NCBI RefSeq assembly: GCF_003031585.1
Contig: NZ_PWAA01000022.1
Location: forward strand, 1 to 64,000
Reading direction: 5' to 3'
Length of the DNA: 64,000 nucleotides
DNA from: Thalassobius sp. I31.1
GTDB taxonomy: Bacteria > Pseudomonadota > Alphaproteobacteria > Rhodobacterales > Rhodobacteraceae
The notes beneath the pieces are model-generated. The model was not told the origin of the DNA. It searched no databases and saw only the letters and a list, made by a program, of their open reading frames with translations. The translations under genes and the position numbers were made by a program. Below are positions 17,796 to 27,740 of the stretch, in pieces (the stretch's first letter is position 1; each line of letters opens with the position of its first letter).

Positions 17796-19233
17796 GATGG
17801 GCAAGCCCCTTATCAACAGCGATGCGGGCAAACAGGAAAGGCTGATCGATATTCACCATATCCGGCCTTGCATCAATAATACGTTCAAAAATAGCCGGGT
17901 CATCCCCGTTGTAAGCAATCATCACGGGCATGCCAGAGGCCCGTAATTCTGTAAAGTCATCCCAGGGATCATCAATCGTATATTCGACCAGAGATGGTTT
18001 CAGTGCATCAGAAGCTTCCTTCAATGTCGGGAAGTCCTGGCGACGTGACATGATATGGGCGCCTTTGGTCAGGGCACGCAGGTCATTCAGGGTTTCGGTG
18101 ACGAAGGACCAGAAGAAGCAGCGATCCTGTAAGTCATAGGCAACAACGCGTTCCCAGACGGGCGCTGCAGGTGCGCTTTTGAATTCGATGTAGAGATTGC
18201 CGTCGTAGAGTTTGGCGAGTTCCAGAACTTCATCCAGTGTTGGCAGCTTCTCATCGCTGAAGTGGGGCGAGAACCAGGAACCGGCATCAAGGGCGCGCAG
18301 TTCCGCCAGTGTCTTTTCACAGGTGACGCCTGTGCCATTGGTGGTGCGATCAACGGTCGGGTCGTGCAGCACAACCAGTTCGCCGTCGGCACTGATATGC
18401 ACGTCAATTTCGAAATGGCTGAAGCCAGGGGCAAAGGCACAGTGCCCGGCGGCCAGGGTGTTTTCCGGCGCGATCTTATTGGCGCCACGATGGCAGATCA
18501 CTTTTGGCTGCCAGTCGGGCTTGAACGTGACGGGGTTCACAAGCTCTGGCCGGTCAGAGCAGATGCCCAGAATGGGCTTCACCCGCAGTTCCGCCATCCG
18601 TGCAGGATCTTCCTCGTGCCAGAGTACAACTTTTTTGCCTAAGTCCTCACAACGGGCAAAGAAGGTGGCATCAAGAAGATCCTGCGGGCGCTCCATATGT
18701 TCCCAGCAGGGGTGGATCACTTCGGCGTCCCCAATCACCTCAAAGGGATCAACACTAACAGGCACAAGAACAGAGCGCGGGTAGGGGGTATTGGCGGCTT
18801 TCAGTTCCGCCACGGCACGGGGATCAAATGCGCCAAGGATTGCGCGTTCAACGCCTTTTGCCTGCAACATGTCAGACACCCCACGGGCACATTCCCAGGC
18901 TTTGATGTCGGCATAAATGCCGGTGTCTGTTTGCAGGGCGAGATCAATGACCTCATCAAATGTTGGTGCCTCGCCGTCGGGCAGGGCAGCGCGCAATTCT
19001 GCATGGGTCAGCTTTGTGATACTGCGCCCGTCGGCCAGGGTATAGTCGTGGAAAGCCACAATCACACCATCAAGGGTCTGATGCAGGTCGACTTCCCACA
19101 TGTCTGCGCCCAGATCTGCGGCAACCTGAAAAGCGCGCAGGGAATTGGCCAGCGCATAGGCGCTGGCACCGCGATGTGCGATGGACATGGGCCGGGCTGG
19201 TGATAGCCAGGCCTGGGTCATATCGGCACTCAC
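17788..19233 (-). CDS. Tandem-domain glycerophosphodiester phosphodiesterase
   Basis: Two GDPD TIM-barrel domains in one 481-residue cytoplasmic chain; the usual enzyme is about 250 residues with one. Domain 1 (about 15-245) has H20-R21-G, E47, D49 and H62 (AFHDYTL), but the usual ENT acidic motif reads ANS. Domain 2 (about 252-481) has the full set: CHRGANKIAPENT, FEIDVHISADGELVVLHDP and TTNGTG. Members hydrolyse glycerophosphodiesters to glycerol-3-phosphate and an alcohol. There is no signal peptide, so substrate must be imported, which fits the ABC genes immediately upstream (ATGA overlap with the ATPase). Domain 1 might be altered in specificity or catalytically weak. Confidence 0.9.
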   Translation of the reverse strand: MSADMTQAWLSPARPMSIAHRGASAYALANSLRAFQVAADLGADMWEVDLHQTLDGVIVAFHDYTLADGRSITKLTHAELRAALPDGEAPTFDEVIDLALQTDTGIYADIKAWECARGVSDMLQAKGVERAILGAFDPRAVAELKAANTPYPRSVLVPVSVDPFEVIGDAEVIHPCWEHMERPQDLLDATFFARCEDLGKKVVLWHEEDPARMAELRVKPILGICSDRPELVNPVTFKPDWQPKVICHRGANKIAPENTLAAGHCAFAPGFSHFEIDVHISADGELVVLHDPTVDRTTNGTGVTCEKTLAELRALDAGSWFSPHFSDEKLPTLDEVLELAKLYDGNLYIEFKSAPAAPVWERVVAYDLQDRCFFWSFVTETLNDLRALTKGAHIMSRRQDFPTLKEASDALKPSLVEYTIDDPWDDFTELRASGMPVMIAYNGDDPAIFERIIDARPDMVNIDQPFLFARIAVDKGLAHRG

Positions 19234-20279
19234 AGGCGATCCCCGCTGGTGTCAAAGGCCAGAACGGCCTCGGGGGACACGCCCCAAGACACAGCATCGC
19301 CCATTTTCAGGCGCTCACCCGCGGGTTGGATAGACCGGATCATGCCGCCACTGTTTAATGTGACGTTATACAGATCTTCGCGTCCCTGGGTTTCCACAAA
19401 GCTGATCTTGCCGGTAACACCAGTGCCAAACTGCGGGCCGAAATGTTCCGGGCGAATGCCAAGCTGCACCTCACCGCCAACACGGGGTTTCAGAGCCTCG
19501 GCAATTGCAACGGTGTTGTCGCCGAAGGTGAAGCTGCCGCCTGCGACCTGCGCATTCACGAATGAAATCGGCGGGTTGCCCAGAAAGCCAGCGACAAATG
19601 TATTTGCAGGGTTGTTATACATTTCAGACGGTTCAGACAGCTGTTCGATCTTGCCATCCCGCATCAGGGCGATGCGATCACACATGGACATGGCTTCAAC
19701 CTGGTCATGGGTCACAAGGATCGCGGTGATCCCGGTTTCCAGCTGAATACGACGAATTTCAGACCGCATCTCAAGACGCAGTTTCGCGTCAAGGTTGGCC
19801 AGCGGTTCATCCAGCAAAAGCACATCTGGCTGACGCACCAGGGCGCGGGCCAGGGCCACACGTTGTTGCTGACCGCCGGACAATTGTGCCGGTTTGCGGT
19901 CCAGCAGTTCAGGGATATGCACCAGTTCCGCGATCTCATTCACTTTGCGTTTGATCGTGGCGCTGTCTTGCTTTTGCACCTTCAGTGGAAAGGCGATGTT
20001 GTCGCGGATATCCATATGCGGATAAAGTGCGTAGTTCTGGAACACCACGCCGACGTTACGCTGTTGGCTTGGCAGATGGGTTACATCCCGGTCGCCAAAA
20101 TGCAGATCGCCGCCGTTCATGCGATGGATGCCGCAAATGGTGAACAGGGTTGTTGATTTCCCGCAGCCGGATGGGCCAAGCAAGGCCATCATCTCGCCGT
20201 CGTTCACTGTCAGGTCCATGCCGTCGATGACGGTGACCTCGCCAAAGGTCTTGGTGAAGTTGTTGAGCTTAAGTTGCAT
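19230..20279 (-). CDS. ABC transporter ATP-binding protein, CUT1 (UgpC/MalK) type
   Basis: The 349-residue ATPase has Walker A GPSGCGKST, Q-loop VFQNYALYPHM, signature LSGGQQQR, Walker B VLLLDEP and the H-loop in LVTHDQ, followed by a C-terminal TOBE-like regulatory domain typical of MalK/UgpC. It powers the importer formed with the two permeases upstream. Its start overlaps the permease stop by one base (TGATG) and its stop overlaps the GDPD start, so stoichiometric translation is likely. UgpC, which takes up glycerol-3-phosphate and phosphodiesters, is the nearest functional analogy; that assignment is from context. Confidence 0.92.
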   Translation of the reverse strand: MQLKLNNFTKTFGEVTVIDGMDLTVNDGEMMALLGPSGCGKSTTLFTICGIHRMNGGDLHFGDRDVTHLPSQQRNVGVVFQNYALYPHMDIRDNIAFPLKVQKQDSATIKRKVNEIAELVHIPELLDRKPAQLSGGQQQRVALARALVRQPDVLLLDEPLANLDAKLRLEMRSEIRRIQLETGITAILVTHDQVEAMSMCDRIALMRDGKIEQLSEPSEMYNNPANTFVAGFLGNPPISFVNAQVAGGSFTFGDNTVAIAEALKPRVGGEVQLGIRPEHFGPQFGTGVTGKISFVETQGREDLYNVTLNSGGMIRSIQPAGERLKMGDAVSWGVSPEAVLAFDTSGDRL

Positions 20280-21106
20280 CAGCCTTTCGAGCCCCCGCCG
20301 TAAATATTCATTAGTTTTTTCTGGAAGACCAGATAGATCAGGATCACTGGCACTGCGTAGAACAGGCCAACGGATTTGAAGAGATTGAAGTCGACCTCAA
20401 GGCTGTCATCCAGAAGGAAGTAAGCCAGATATGTCGACAGAACCTGCGCGTCGCTGCCAGGGGCAAGAACCAGCGGCAGGATGAATTCGCTCCACCCCGA
20501 AAGGAAAGAGAAAATCAACAAAGCCGCAAGACCAGGCTGGACCTGTGGCAACACAAGTTTGCGCCAGACCATAAAGCGGCTTGCACCGTCCTGGACGCCG
20601 GCCATCTCGATTTCCCAGGGCACGGTGTCGTAGAACCCTTTCATGATCCAGATGCCAAACGGCAGTTCCAGTGCGGTTTTAACCATGATCACCCCAATCA
20701 GAGTATCAAACAGCCCAAGCAGCTGCAGGATAAGGAAAATTGCAATGATCAGGGTGATCGTTGGGAAGGCATGAAGGATGATTATGCCCGCCAGGAAAAA
20801 GCGGCGTGCCGGGAATTCTAGACGTGACAGGGCATAGGCCGCTGTCAGTGAAATCCCCGACACGATCAGTGCCGTCGTGGAAGCGAAGATAAAGGTGTTC
20901 ACAGTGGACACCCAGACAGAACCCCGGCCCACATCAGAGGACCAGAGGAAACGCCAGTGTTCGGTGGTGAATTCATTGGGCATCAGGCTGCCCGGTTCTG
21001 TGTTGGTGAATGTATCCACAATTGTGAACGCATACATAATGACCAGTGGCAGTGACACGATGGTCAGCAGCAGGATCACAGGAAGAGAGCGGAAGTTCGC
21101 AGTCAT
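20279..21106 (-). CDS. ABC transporter permease, MalG/UgpE type
   Basis: A 275-residue inner-membrane permease with about six membrane segments; the first spans residues 8-28. The cytoplasmic coupling loop is visible as EIEMAGVQDGASRFMVWRKLVLPQVQPGLAA (the EAA motif) around residues 165-195. It pairs with the larger permease upstream to form the translocation channel of the importer. The gap from that gene is ten bases. Confidence 0.91.
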   Translation of the reverse strand: MTANFRSLPVILLLTIVSLPLVIMYAFTIVDTFTNTEPGSLMPNEFTTEHWRFLWSSDVGRGSVWVSTVNTFIFASTTALIVSGISLTAAYALSRLEFPARRFFLAGIIILHAFPTITLIIAIFLILQLLGLFDTLIGVIMVKTALELPFGIWIMKGFYDTVPWEIEMAGVQDGASRFMVWRKLVLPQVQPGLAALLIFSFLSGWSEFILPLVLAPGSDAQVLSTYLAYFLLDDSLEVDFNLFKSVGLFYAVPVILIYLVFQKKLMNIYGGGSKG

Positions 21107-21116
21107 ATCAATGCCC

Positions 21117-22433
21117 TCAGTTTTCGATGCGTGGTTTTGACACCAGCTCGCGGAAGTTAAAGAAACGCAGGTACAGCAGGCTTGTGATGATCCCGATGAT
21201 CACCAGAACCAGGGCATAAGCCGCGCCCAGACCATATTGCAGGTTGCCGCCATAGTTGTTCAGCGCTGTGTGATAAGCTGCCAGGGCCCAGACCTCGGTT
21301 GTGCCGCCGGGGCCGCCGTCGGTTGCCAGCAGGATGTATTCAAACGATGTCAGCAGAGACAGGGTCTGATAGCTGGAGGTAAACAAGATCGGCCAGCGCA
21401 GTTGTGGCAGGATGATATAGCGCACCTGCTGCCAGCGGTTGGCGCCATCCACCTCGGACGCATAAAGCATTGATGAAGGAATAGCTTTGATCGCGGATGA
21501 AAACAGGATCATGCCAAGGGAGGCACCGACAAAGCCGTTGATCAGGATGATAACAACCCAGGCGTTGGTCGCGGTATCCAGCATCCAGTTGCGCGGAGCA
21601 AAGCCGAAGTAACCGGCAAAGGTGGATATAATCCCCGTGTCCCAGGTCAGCCAGTACCACATCAGCACATAAAGCACCGGCGGCAGCACGCGTGGCAGGA
21701 ACCAGATGGTGCGGAAGCTGGAAGCGACGCGGGGCGACAGGTAGAAAGTCGAGATCGCCAGGAGCAGACCAAAGCCCACGTTAAACGCCAAGGTGAAAAT
21801 CACATAGATCGCGGTGTTCATGGCATAGCGCGCGCTTGATGACAGACTGGTCAGAAGTTCGACGTTCTCAGTGGTCCAGACCCAGCCGGTAAAGGCCTCG
21901 GTCACCAGAATTTCATGGTCCGCATCATTGATACCTGCATTGGCAAGTGCTGCGCGGAAATCAGTTTCCTCGACAAAACGTTCGTCCAACACGCTGGAGG
22001 TAAACAGTTCTGCCGCCGCCTTGCGGTCACGGGTGGAACGAATGCGGTTCTGGTTCAGGTCTTTCAGCGCGCGTTCCATATCGCGGCGTGCGGTAAAGAC
22101 CGTATCACCATGCAGCGTACGGAATTCATCGGCGGTGGCCTGATTGTGCTGTTCAGCCAGACGTGCAAGTCCGGCTTCATCCACGCGATAGCTGGTGGTG
22201 GACAGGGTTTCAAAAGTTTCGTCTGACACGCCGCTGTTTTCCAGCGCGCGCAGATTGCTTTGGGTCAGAAGATATTCGCCACCTGTGATGCCGGTAGACG
22301 TCGACATATTGGTGAAGGCGAACAGGCCGGTCATAATCACCGGAGCCAGGAAAAACAGCGCAACAACGATCAGGGCGGGGGCCATAAAGCCCAGGCCAAG
22401 CCAGTTGAAGCGGGGTTTTGATGTGCGGGGCAT
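21117..22433 (-). CDS. ABC transporter permease, MalF/UgpA type with a large periplasmic insertion
   Basis: A 438-residue permease. After the first membrane helix (about 15-35) there is a polar, helical insertion of about 150 residues (about 45-195) before the five-helix core, reminiscent of the P2 loop of MalF, which contacts the binding protein. The EAA loop is near YASEVDGANRWQQVRYIILPQLRWP. I chose ATG 22433 because GGAG lies six bases upstream; the longer frame would add 17 residues overlapping the intergenic gap. Most UgpA relatives lack this insertion. Confidence 0.9.
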   Translation of the reverse strand: MPRTSKPRFNWLGLGFMAPALIVVALFFLAPVIMTGLFAFTNMSTSTGITGGEYLLTQSNLRALENSGVSDETFETLSTTSYRVDEAGLARLAEQHNQATADEFRTLHGDTVFTARRDMERALKDLNQNRIRSTRDRKAAAELFTSSVLDERFVEETDFRAALANAGINDADHEILVTEAFTGWVWTTENVELLTSLSSSARYAMNTAIYVIFTLAFNVGFGLLLAISTFYLSPRVASSFRTIWFLPRVLPPVLYVLMWYWLTWDTGIISTFAGYFGFAPRNWMLDTATNAWVVIILINGFVGASLGMILFSSAIKAIPSSMLYASEVDGANRWQQVRYIILPQLRWPILFTSSYQTLSLLTSFEYILLATDGGPGGTTEVWALAAYHTALNNYGGNLQYGLGAAYALVLVIIGIITSLLYLRFFNFRELVSKPRIEN

Positions 22434-22490
22434 TGTATTCTCCGGTGGGAAATCCGGGGGCAGTGGTTGCCCCCGGAAGGTCACGTGGTC

Positions 22491-23843
22491 TTAGCGAACG
22501 ATCAGCTCGTCACCCAGCTTTGCGCGCAGTTCTGTTTCCAGATCTGCAACGGCTTCGGCAGGTGTCTGTGCGCCGGTCCATGCTGCTTCCAGGCCTTTGA
22601 ACATCGCTTCAGAGAAAGCGCCATAGTTCAGGTGGTTTGGTTGCGCGTTTGCAGTGCTGAGCAGGCGATCAGTTGCTTCAGACGCCCAACGGTCGCCAGC
22701 GTAGAGTTCGATGTTGGATTGCTGTTGACCAATACCCAGGTGGGCAGATGCAATGGCGTGCAGAGAGTTCAGGCGTGGGCCGGATGCGATTTTGATCAGC
22801 TGGGACGCGATTTCTTCGTCGGTCTCATCTGCTTGCTTGGTCACCAGATACACCAGCGGGTGGGTCACAGTGTTCGCGCGGCCATTTTCGTCACCCGCAG
22901 GGATCAGAGAAAATTCGATGGTGCCGAAGAAATCTTCATTGCCTTCTTTGCCGGTGTAACGGGCATAGTGCCAGGTGCCACCGTGCCATGTCGCAGCTTT
23001 GCCGTTTGCAACTTCGTTATACCACTGGCCCCAATCGGTGCCGAGGTGGTTTTTACGTGTAATGCCAGCTTCGACAGCGTCGACGAAGAACTGATAGAAC
23101 TGTTCCATGCTTTCGCGGTCGAGAACCAGTTTGCCGGTTCCAGGATCCTGCAGCGTGCCACCGAATGACTGGTAGAACTGTGCATAGTCCGGGCCGTTAG
23201 ATGGGCGTGGGTAGAAACCATAGCCTTCTTCAACCAGACCCATTTCTACTGCTTTGGATGCGTCTTCCAGAACGTTTGCGAAGGTGTAATCGCCGGAAGC
23301 TACGCGACCTGGCAGGGCTGCGATGTCTTCGTCAGAATAACCGATGCCGCGCATGGTGTCTTTCCAGAAGAAGAACGGACGGCTTTCCGCATCCTGTGGA
23401 ATGCCCCATTGCACGTCGTTATAGGCCGCGATTTCCAGCAGGTTCGGGTAGATGTCGTTCAGTGGGAAAGTGTCAAAGTCCAGGTAGTCTTCAACCGGCA
23501 CGATGTAGCCGGCCTGGCTCCAGGGTGCGATGTCCAGGTGTGACGTCACAACGATGTTTGGTGCGGTGCCGGCTTCTGCGGCCAGGGTCACGCCCTGTTT
23601 GAACTCTTCCCAACCACCAAAGTCACGACGACCTTCGATGGTGATGTTCAGCTCTTCGCCCATGATCGCATATTCACGTTCAAGGATGTCGGCGGCGATT
23701 TCGATGTTCTCAATGCGGTAAGCGTCGGCTTCGTTCGTGCCGCCAGCCCAGACGGTGACGGTCAGATCTTTGGCGAAGGCAGGCGCTGTGAATGCAGACA
23801 GCGCAGCCACAAGGGCGGTGGTGCCAAGGGTAAGATGTTTCAT
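22491..23843 (-). CDS. ABC transporter substrate-binding protein, family 1 type
   Basis: A 450-residue periplasmic binding protein, first gene of the operon. Signal peptide: KHLTLGTTALVAALSAFTAPAFA-KD. The mature part starts LTVTVWAGGTNEADAYRIENIEIAADILEREY and follows the family-1 (maltose/UgpB-like) layout, with SHLDIAPWSQAGYIVPVEDYL as a typical lobe crossover region. I chose ATG 23843 because GAGGA lies five bases upstream, and because upstream in-frame ATGs would put seven residues ahead of the basic signal start. Ligand unknown; operon context (GDPD and IMPase) points to a phosphodiester or polyol phosphate. Confidence 0.9.
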   Translation of the reverse strand: MKHLTLGTTALVAALSAFTAPAFAKDLTVTVWAGGTNEADAYRIENIEIAADILEREYAIMGEELNITIEGRRDFGGWEEFKQGVTLAAEAGTAPNIVVTSHLDIAPWSQAGYIVPVEDYLDFDTFPLNDIYPNLLEIAAYNDVQWGIPQDAESRPFFFWKDTMRGIGYSDEDIAALPGRVASGDYTFANVLEDASKAVEMGLVEEGYGFYPRPSNGPDYAQFYQSFGGTLQDPGTGKLVLDRESMEQFYQFFVDAVEAGITRKNHLGTDWGQWYNEVANGKAATWHGGTWHYARYTGKEGNEDFFGTIEFSLIPAGDENGRANTVTHPLVYLVTKQADETDEEIASQLIKIASGPRLNSLHAIASAHLGIGQQQSNIELYAGDRWASEATDRLLSTANAQPNHLNYGAFSEAMFKGLEAAWTGAQTPAEAVADLETELRAKLGDELIVR

Positions 23844-23889
23844 TTCAGTCCTCATGTTGGTCATAGAATCGGCTGTCCGAGGTGGCGCA

Positions 23890-23901
23890 GCACACGTGTG
23901 C
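23890..23901. promoter_or_regulatory. Candidate LacI-type operator, proximal
   Basis: GCACACGTGTGC is a perfect 12-bp palindrome with a central CG, as in LacI-family operators, 47 bp upstream of the binding-protein start. A near copy occurs at 24061. Confidence 0.55.
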
Positions 23902-24046
23902 AGTTCTGCTTTGTTATTGTGTCAGTTTTGTTATGGCTGTGATGTGTTCAGATGAAATTTTTCTGACAGTACCTGGTAACAATGCGCGCTGGGCGCGAGC
24001 CCCATGCCCGGGGCAAACAGATACAATCACGGCGTCAAACTTGCTG

Positions 24047-24084
24047 ACCTGATCAGGTTTGCACACGTGTTCAGTGGCTGTCAA
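24047..24084 (-). promoter_or_regulatory. Distal operator cluster and possible promoter of the ABC-GDPD operon
   Basis: GCACACGTGTTC (24061-24072) differs from the proximal palindrome at one position. Next to it is a second perfect palindrome, ACCTGATCAGGT (24047-24058). On the minus strand TTGACA (24084-24079) would place the operator in the -35/-10 spacer, but no good -10 hexamer follows, so the promoter call is weak. Confidence 0.45.
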
Positions 24085-24144
24085 ATACTATCTGAAGAAA
24101 TTGTAATGTCGGAATTTATTCATTTATTTACAATTGGATGAACG

Positions 24145-24170
24145 AAATAAGGCGCTGAACTTTCAGCGCC
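24145..24170 (-). terminator. Terminator of the iol operon
   Basis: Read on the minus strand, GGCGCTGAA and TTCAGCGCC form a perfect nine-base stem with a two-base centre, followed by TTATTTCG. It lies about 36 bp after the iolB stop. Confidence 0.75.
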
Positions 24171-24205
24171 CTATTCAGTTTCTTAACTTATGTGATTCCA
24201 ATGTT

Positions 24206-25030
24206 TTACGCGTCGCGCTGTGCAATCCAGTCGTGATCCGGATCATTCTTGAAACGCCACTTACGCAGTGGGCCGGCCATCACGTTCAGGTAGTACATTT
24301 CATAGCCATAGGGCGCACCACAGGGATGGTGCCCGCGGGGCACCAGAACCACGTCACCATCTTTCACCGCTATGGTCTCATCCAGGGTGCCGTCTTCGGT
24401 ATAAACCCGCTGAATACCAAATCCCTGACCCGGGTTAAGGCGGTGATAATAGGTCTCTTCCAGGTAGGTCATATCGGGGAAGTTATCTTCGTCATGGCGG
24501 TGTGACGGATAGCTGGACCAGTTGCCATCAGGGGTGAACACTTCGGTCACAAGCAGGCTGTCGGCAATGTCACGGCCTTCCATGGCGATGTTGTTGATGT
24601 AGCGCGTGTTTTGCCCTTTGCCACGCGGTGTCAGTTCGATCCCGTCCGGGCCAAGGCGTTGCGCCTTATGGCCCCCTTTTCCGGGGGCAGAACACACAGC
24701 AATCGTGCATTTCGTGGTCGCGCTCGCTTTCCAGTCACTGTCATTTGGCACATACAAGCAATGCGGCGGCGTCTTTTCAAACACGTTCATCCGGTCGCCC
24801 ATTTCGCCGAAATCCTCGCCTGATGCGGTGATCTCGGCTTTGCCTTCAACCAGCACCAGGATCACTTCGCGATCAAAGGTGACCTCAGACACTTCATTAC
24901 CGGCTTCCAGGTGATACAGACCGAAACCGACATAGTTCCAATCCGGGCTTTGTGCGCCGCGTGCATTTTCCGGCGTGATGTCATGCACCTTGCCATATGT
25001 CCCGTTGGGTTTGCGTAGAAGATCGGTCAT
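24206..25030 (-). CDS. iolB: 5-deoxy-glucuronate isomerase
   Basis: A bicupin isomerase of 274 residues that converts 5-deoxy-D-glucuronate to 2-deoxy-5-keto-D-gluconate (DKG) in myo-inositol catabolism. Characteristic stretches include [28 protein letters not shown] (metal-binding histidines and glutamate) and [30 protein letters not shown] near the C-terminus. Length matches the family. The start overlaps the iolE stop (ATGA). It is the last gene of the nine-kilobase iol operon. Confidence 0.95.
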   Translation of the reverse strand: MTDLLRKPNGTYGKVHDITPENARGAQSPDWNYVGFGLYHLEAGNEVSEVTFDREVILVLVEGKAEITASGEDFGEMGDRMNVFEKTPPHCLYVPNDSDWKASATTKCTIAVCSAPGKGGHKAQRLGPDGIELTPRGKGQNTRYINNIAMEGRDIADSLLVTEVFTPDGNWSSYPSHRHDEDNFPDMTYLEETYYHRLNPGQGFGIQRVYTEDGTLDETIAVKDGDVVLVPRGHHPCGAPYGYEMYYLNVMAGPLRKWRFKNDPDHDWIAQRDA

Positions 25031-25926
25031 GACAGGCCCACCTTTTGTGCTGTTTCACGCAAGGATTTCAGGCCCATGGACTGATATTCAAACGGGTTGT
25101 GCACGTCCGGATCCTGTTCCGCTTCAATCACAATCCAACCGTCGTAAGAATGATCCTTCAGGATCTGAAGCAACGGTTTGAAATCAACGCCACCCTCGCT
25201 ATCGCCAGGCACGGTAAAGACCCCACCGCGCACGCCATCCATGAAAGACATGCCCGTTTCGCGGACCTTGTTCATCACCACAGGACGCACGTTTTTCGCA
25301 TGGAAATGGCTGACGCGATCAATGTATTTCGCAAGCACGGGCGCAGGATCCTGGCCGTTCGCGCCAAAGTAACAATGCCCCGCATCAAACAGCAATTTCG
25401 TCGCATGACCAGTTGCCGCCATGAAGGCGTCGATCTCTGCCGGGGTTTCAACGACCGTGCCCATGTGGTGGTGATACACCAGCGCAATGCCCTGATCCGC
25501 GCAATATTGCGCCATCGCTTCGACGTCTGCGGCAAAGGCTTTCATACCTGTATCATCCAGCACCGGCGCGTCATTCACCGGCTGATCCAGACCTTGCACA
25601 GAATTCGACGTTTCGCAGACGATGCAGACCTTACAGCCATTGTGTTTCAGCTTGTCCAGATGCGGTTGAATGGCTTTCTTTTCATCCTCAACCGAATGCG
25701 CCAGCAGGTTCAGAGAATGCCAGCCAGAGATGAATTCCAGGTTATATCCGCCCAGGAGTCGCTTCAGCGCTTCCGCGTCATCCTGCGGCCAGCGGTGGCC
25801 GTTTTCAATGCCGTCAAAACCAATGTCGCGGGCTTCCGTCAGTATCTGTTCGGTCGGGATATGCGCGCCAAGGGTCTGGTCGTCGTCATTTGCCCAGGCG
25901 ATGGGGTTTGTACCATATTGGATCAT
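25027..25926 (-). CDS. iolE: Myo-inosose-2 dehydratase
   Basis: A TIM-barrel dehydratase of 299 residues converting scyllo-inosose to 3D-trihydroxycyclohexane-1,2-dione. Metal-site features include [29 protein letters not shown] and [11 protein letters not shown], and the C-terminal [11 protein letters not shown] chose ATG 25926 rather than the TTG one codon upstream: AAGGA is nine bases before it and it overlaps the iolD stop by one base (TGATG). The order iolC-D-E-B gives the enzymes in a single transcript. Confidence 0.94.
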   Translation of the reverse strand: MIQYGTNPIAWANDDDQTLGAHIPTEQILTEARDIGFDGIENGHRWPQDDAEALKRLLGGYNLEFISGWHSLNLLAHSVEDEKKAIQPHLDKLKHNGCKVCIVCETSNSVQGLDQPVNDAPVLDDTGMKAFAADVEAMAQYCADQGIALVYHHHMGTVVETPAEIDAFMAATGHATKLLFDAGHCYFGANGQDPAPVLAKYIDRVSHFHAKNVRPVVMNKVRETGMSFMDGVRGGVFTVPGDSEGGVDFKPLLQILKDHSYDGWIVIEAEQDPDVHNPFEYQSMGLKSLRETAQKVGLS

Positions 25927-27740
25927 CAATTGCGTTCCTTCAGGGCCGCTTCGTAGCGGCTTCTTGCTTTGTTAACATCTTCGCGGTTGGAGGTCTCGGG
26001 CACAGCCACATCCCACCAGTATCCGCCTGCCGCTGTGCTTGGGTAAGGGTCTGTGTCGATCACGATGACTTTCACGCCTTTGCCGCCGCGCGAGGCCAAT
26101 TCAGTCTCTAAACCGGCGATAGCAGACACTTTCACCGCCTGCGCACCCATGCTTTCCGCATGTTTTACGAAATCAATCGCGCTGGGTACCTCATGGTGGC
26201 TGTGGTCCAGGAGATTGTTAAACTCTGCCCCACCCGTGCCCATCTGAAGCCGGTTGATACAGCCGTACCCTCGGTTATCCGTGACAACAATCGTGAAATC
26301 CACGCCCATCATCACAGCTGTCGCCAACTCAGAGTTTGCCATCATATAGGTGCCGTCACCCGTGAAACAAATCACGTCGCGCGTGGGTTCCGCCATCTTG
26401 ATGCCCATGGCACCGGCGATCTCATAGCCCATGCAGGAAAAACCATATTCCATGTGATAGGCACCTGGATTGTAGCTTTTCCAGAGTTTATGCAGCTCAC
26501 CTGGCATGGTGCCTGCGGCACACATAACAACTGTGTCGTCATTTGCCGCGCGTTGCACAGCACCAATCACCTGCATATCGGTGGCCAGCGTATTTCCTGC
26601 AGGCGCTTCTGTTACTACATCAACGGCTGTGTACCAGTCCTTGCGCAAGATCTGATCTGCGCCAGCGCCCTTATAATCGCCCAGATGTTCAGCCAGGGCT
26701 GCAAGTCCTTCACCGGCATCGGCGACCAGGCTTTGTGCGCCATGCTTATGACTGTCCCAGGGCTGGATGTTCAGGGAAATCAGTTTTTGTGCTTTGCTGA
26801 ACAGCGCCCAGGAGCCCGTGGTGAAATCCTGAAAGCGCGTGCCAACACCCAGCACCAGATCTGCATCTTCACAGACCCTATTCGCCGAATTAGACCCTGT
26901 TACGCCCACAGGTCCAAAGGCCATGTCATCATCCCAGGGCAAGGCTGATTTGCCAGCCTGGGTTTCCACAACGGGAATGTTGAAACGATGTGCAAAGGCG
27001 TTCAGCGCATCGCAGGCACCGGCATAATGTACACCGCCACCGGCAACGATCACCGGGTTTTTGGCGGATTTGATCGCGTCAATCGCGCGGGCCAACTCAC
27101 CTGCCTCAGGGGCCGGGCGGCGGATGTACCAGGTGCGCGGTTCAAAAAAGCTGACCGGGTAATCATAGGCTTCGGCCTGGGTGTCTTGACAAAACGCCAG
27201 AACCGCAGGGCCGCAATTTGCAGGGTCCGTCAGGGTTTGGAATGCGCGGGGCAAAGCCGTCAGGATATGTTCCGGGCGGGAAATGCGGTCGAAATACCGG
27301 CTGACAGGTTTGAACGTATCATTCGCGGACACGGTGCCATCGCCGAAATCTTCAATCTGTTGCAGAACCGGATCAGGCGCACGGTTGGCAAACACGTCAC
27401 CCGGGATCATCAGAACCGGAAGGCGGTTCACATGGGCAAGCGCTGCCGCCGTCACCATGTTGGTGGCACCAGGACCAATAGAGGTTGTCAACGCCATGGC
27501 GCGTTTGCGTTTGGATTGTTTCGCATAGGCAATCGCCGCATGGGCCATCGTCTGTTCATTGTGACCGCGGTAGGTCGGCAGGCGGTCTTTCGCGTCATGC
27601 AAAGCCTCGCCAATACCAGCGACATTGCCGTGCCCGAAGATCGCCCAGATGCCTTCGATGATGCGCGCACCATCTTCGTTGAACTGGTTTTCGATGTAGC
27701 GCACCATTGCCTGTGCGGCGGTCAAGCGGATCGTTTTCAT
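25926..27740 (-). CDS. iolD: 3D-(3,5/4)-trihydroxycyclohexane-1,2-dione hydrolase
   Basis: A thiamine-diphosphate ring-opening hydrolase of 604 residues producing 5-deoxy-glucuronate. It has the acetolactate-synthase-like fold: an N-terminal domain containing [13 protein letters not shown] with the TPP glutamate region after it, and a C-terminal TPP motif [18 protein letters not shown] ending in [11 protein letters not shown]. The ATG at 27740 overlaps the iolC stop (ATGA); an upstream extension of 16 residues would be inside iolC. Length is normal for IolD. Confidence 0.95.
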   Translation of the reverse strand: MKTIRLTAAQAMVRYIENQFNEDGARIIEGIWAIFGHGNVAGIGEALHDAKDRLPTYRGHNEQTMAHAAIAYAKQSKRKRAMALTTSIGPGATNMVTAAALAHVNRLPVLMIPGDVFANRAPDPVLQQIEDFGDGTVSANDTFKPVSRYFDRISRPEHILTALPRAFQTLTDPANCGPAVLAFCQDTQAEAYDYPVSFFEPRTWYIRRPAPEAGELARAIDAIKSAKNPVIVAGGGVHYAGACDALNAFAHRFNIPVVETQAGKSALPWDDDMAFGPVGVTGSNSANRVCEDADLVLGVGTRFQDFTTGSWALFSKAQKLISLNIQPWDSHKHGAQSLVADAGEGLAALAEHLGDYKGAGADQILRKDWYTAVDVVTEAPAGNTLATDMQVIGAVQRAANDDTVVMCAAGTMPGELHKLWKSYNPGAYHMEYGFSCMGYEIAGAMGIKMAEPTRDVICFTGDGTYMMANSELATAVMMGVDFTIVVTDNRGYGCINRLQMGTGGAEFNNLLDHSHHEVPSAIDFVKHAESMGAQAVKVSAIAGLETELASRGGKGVKVIVIDTDPYPSTAAGGYWWDVAVPETSNREDVNKARSRYEAALKERN

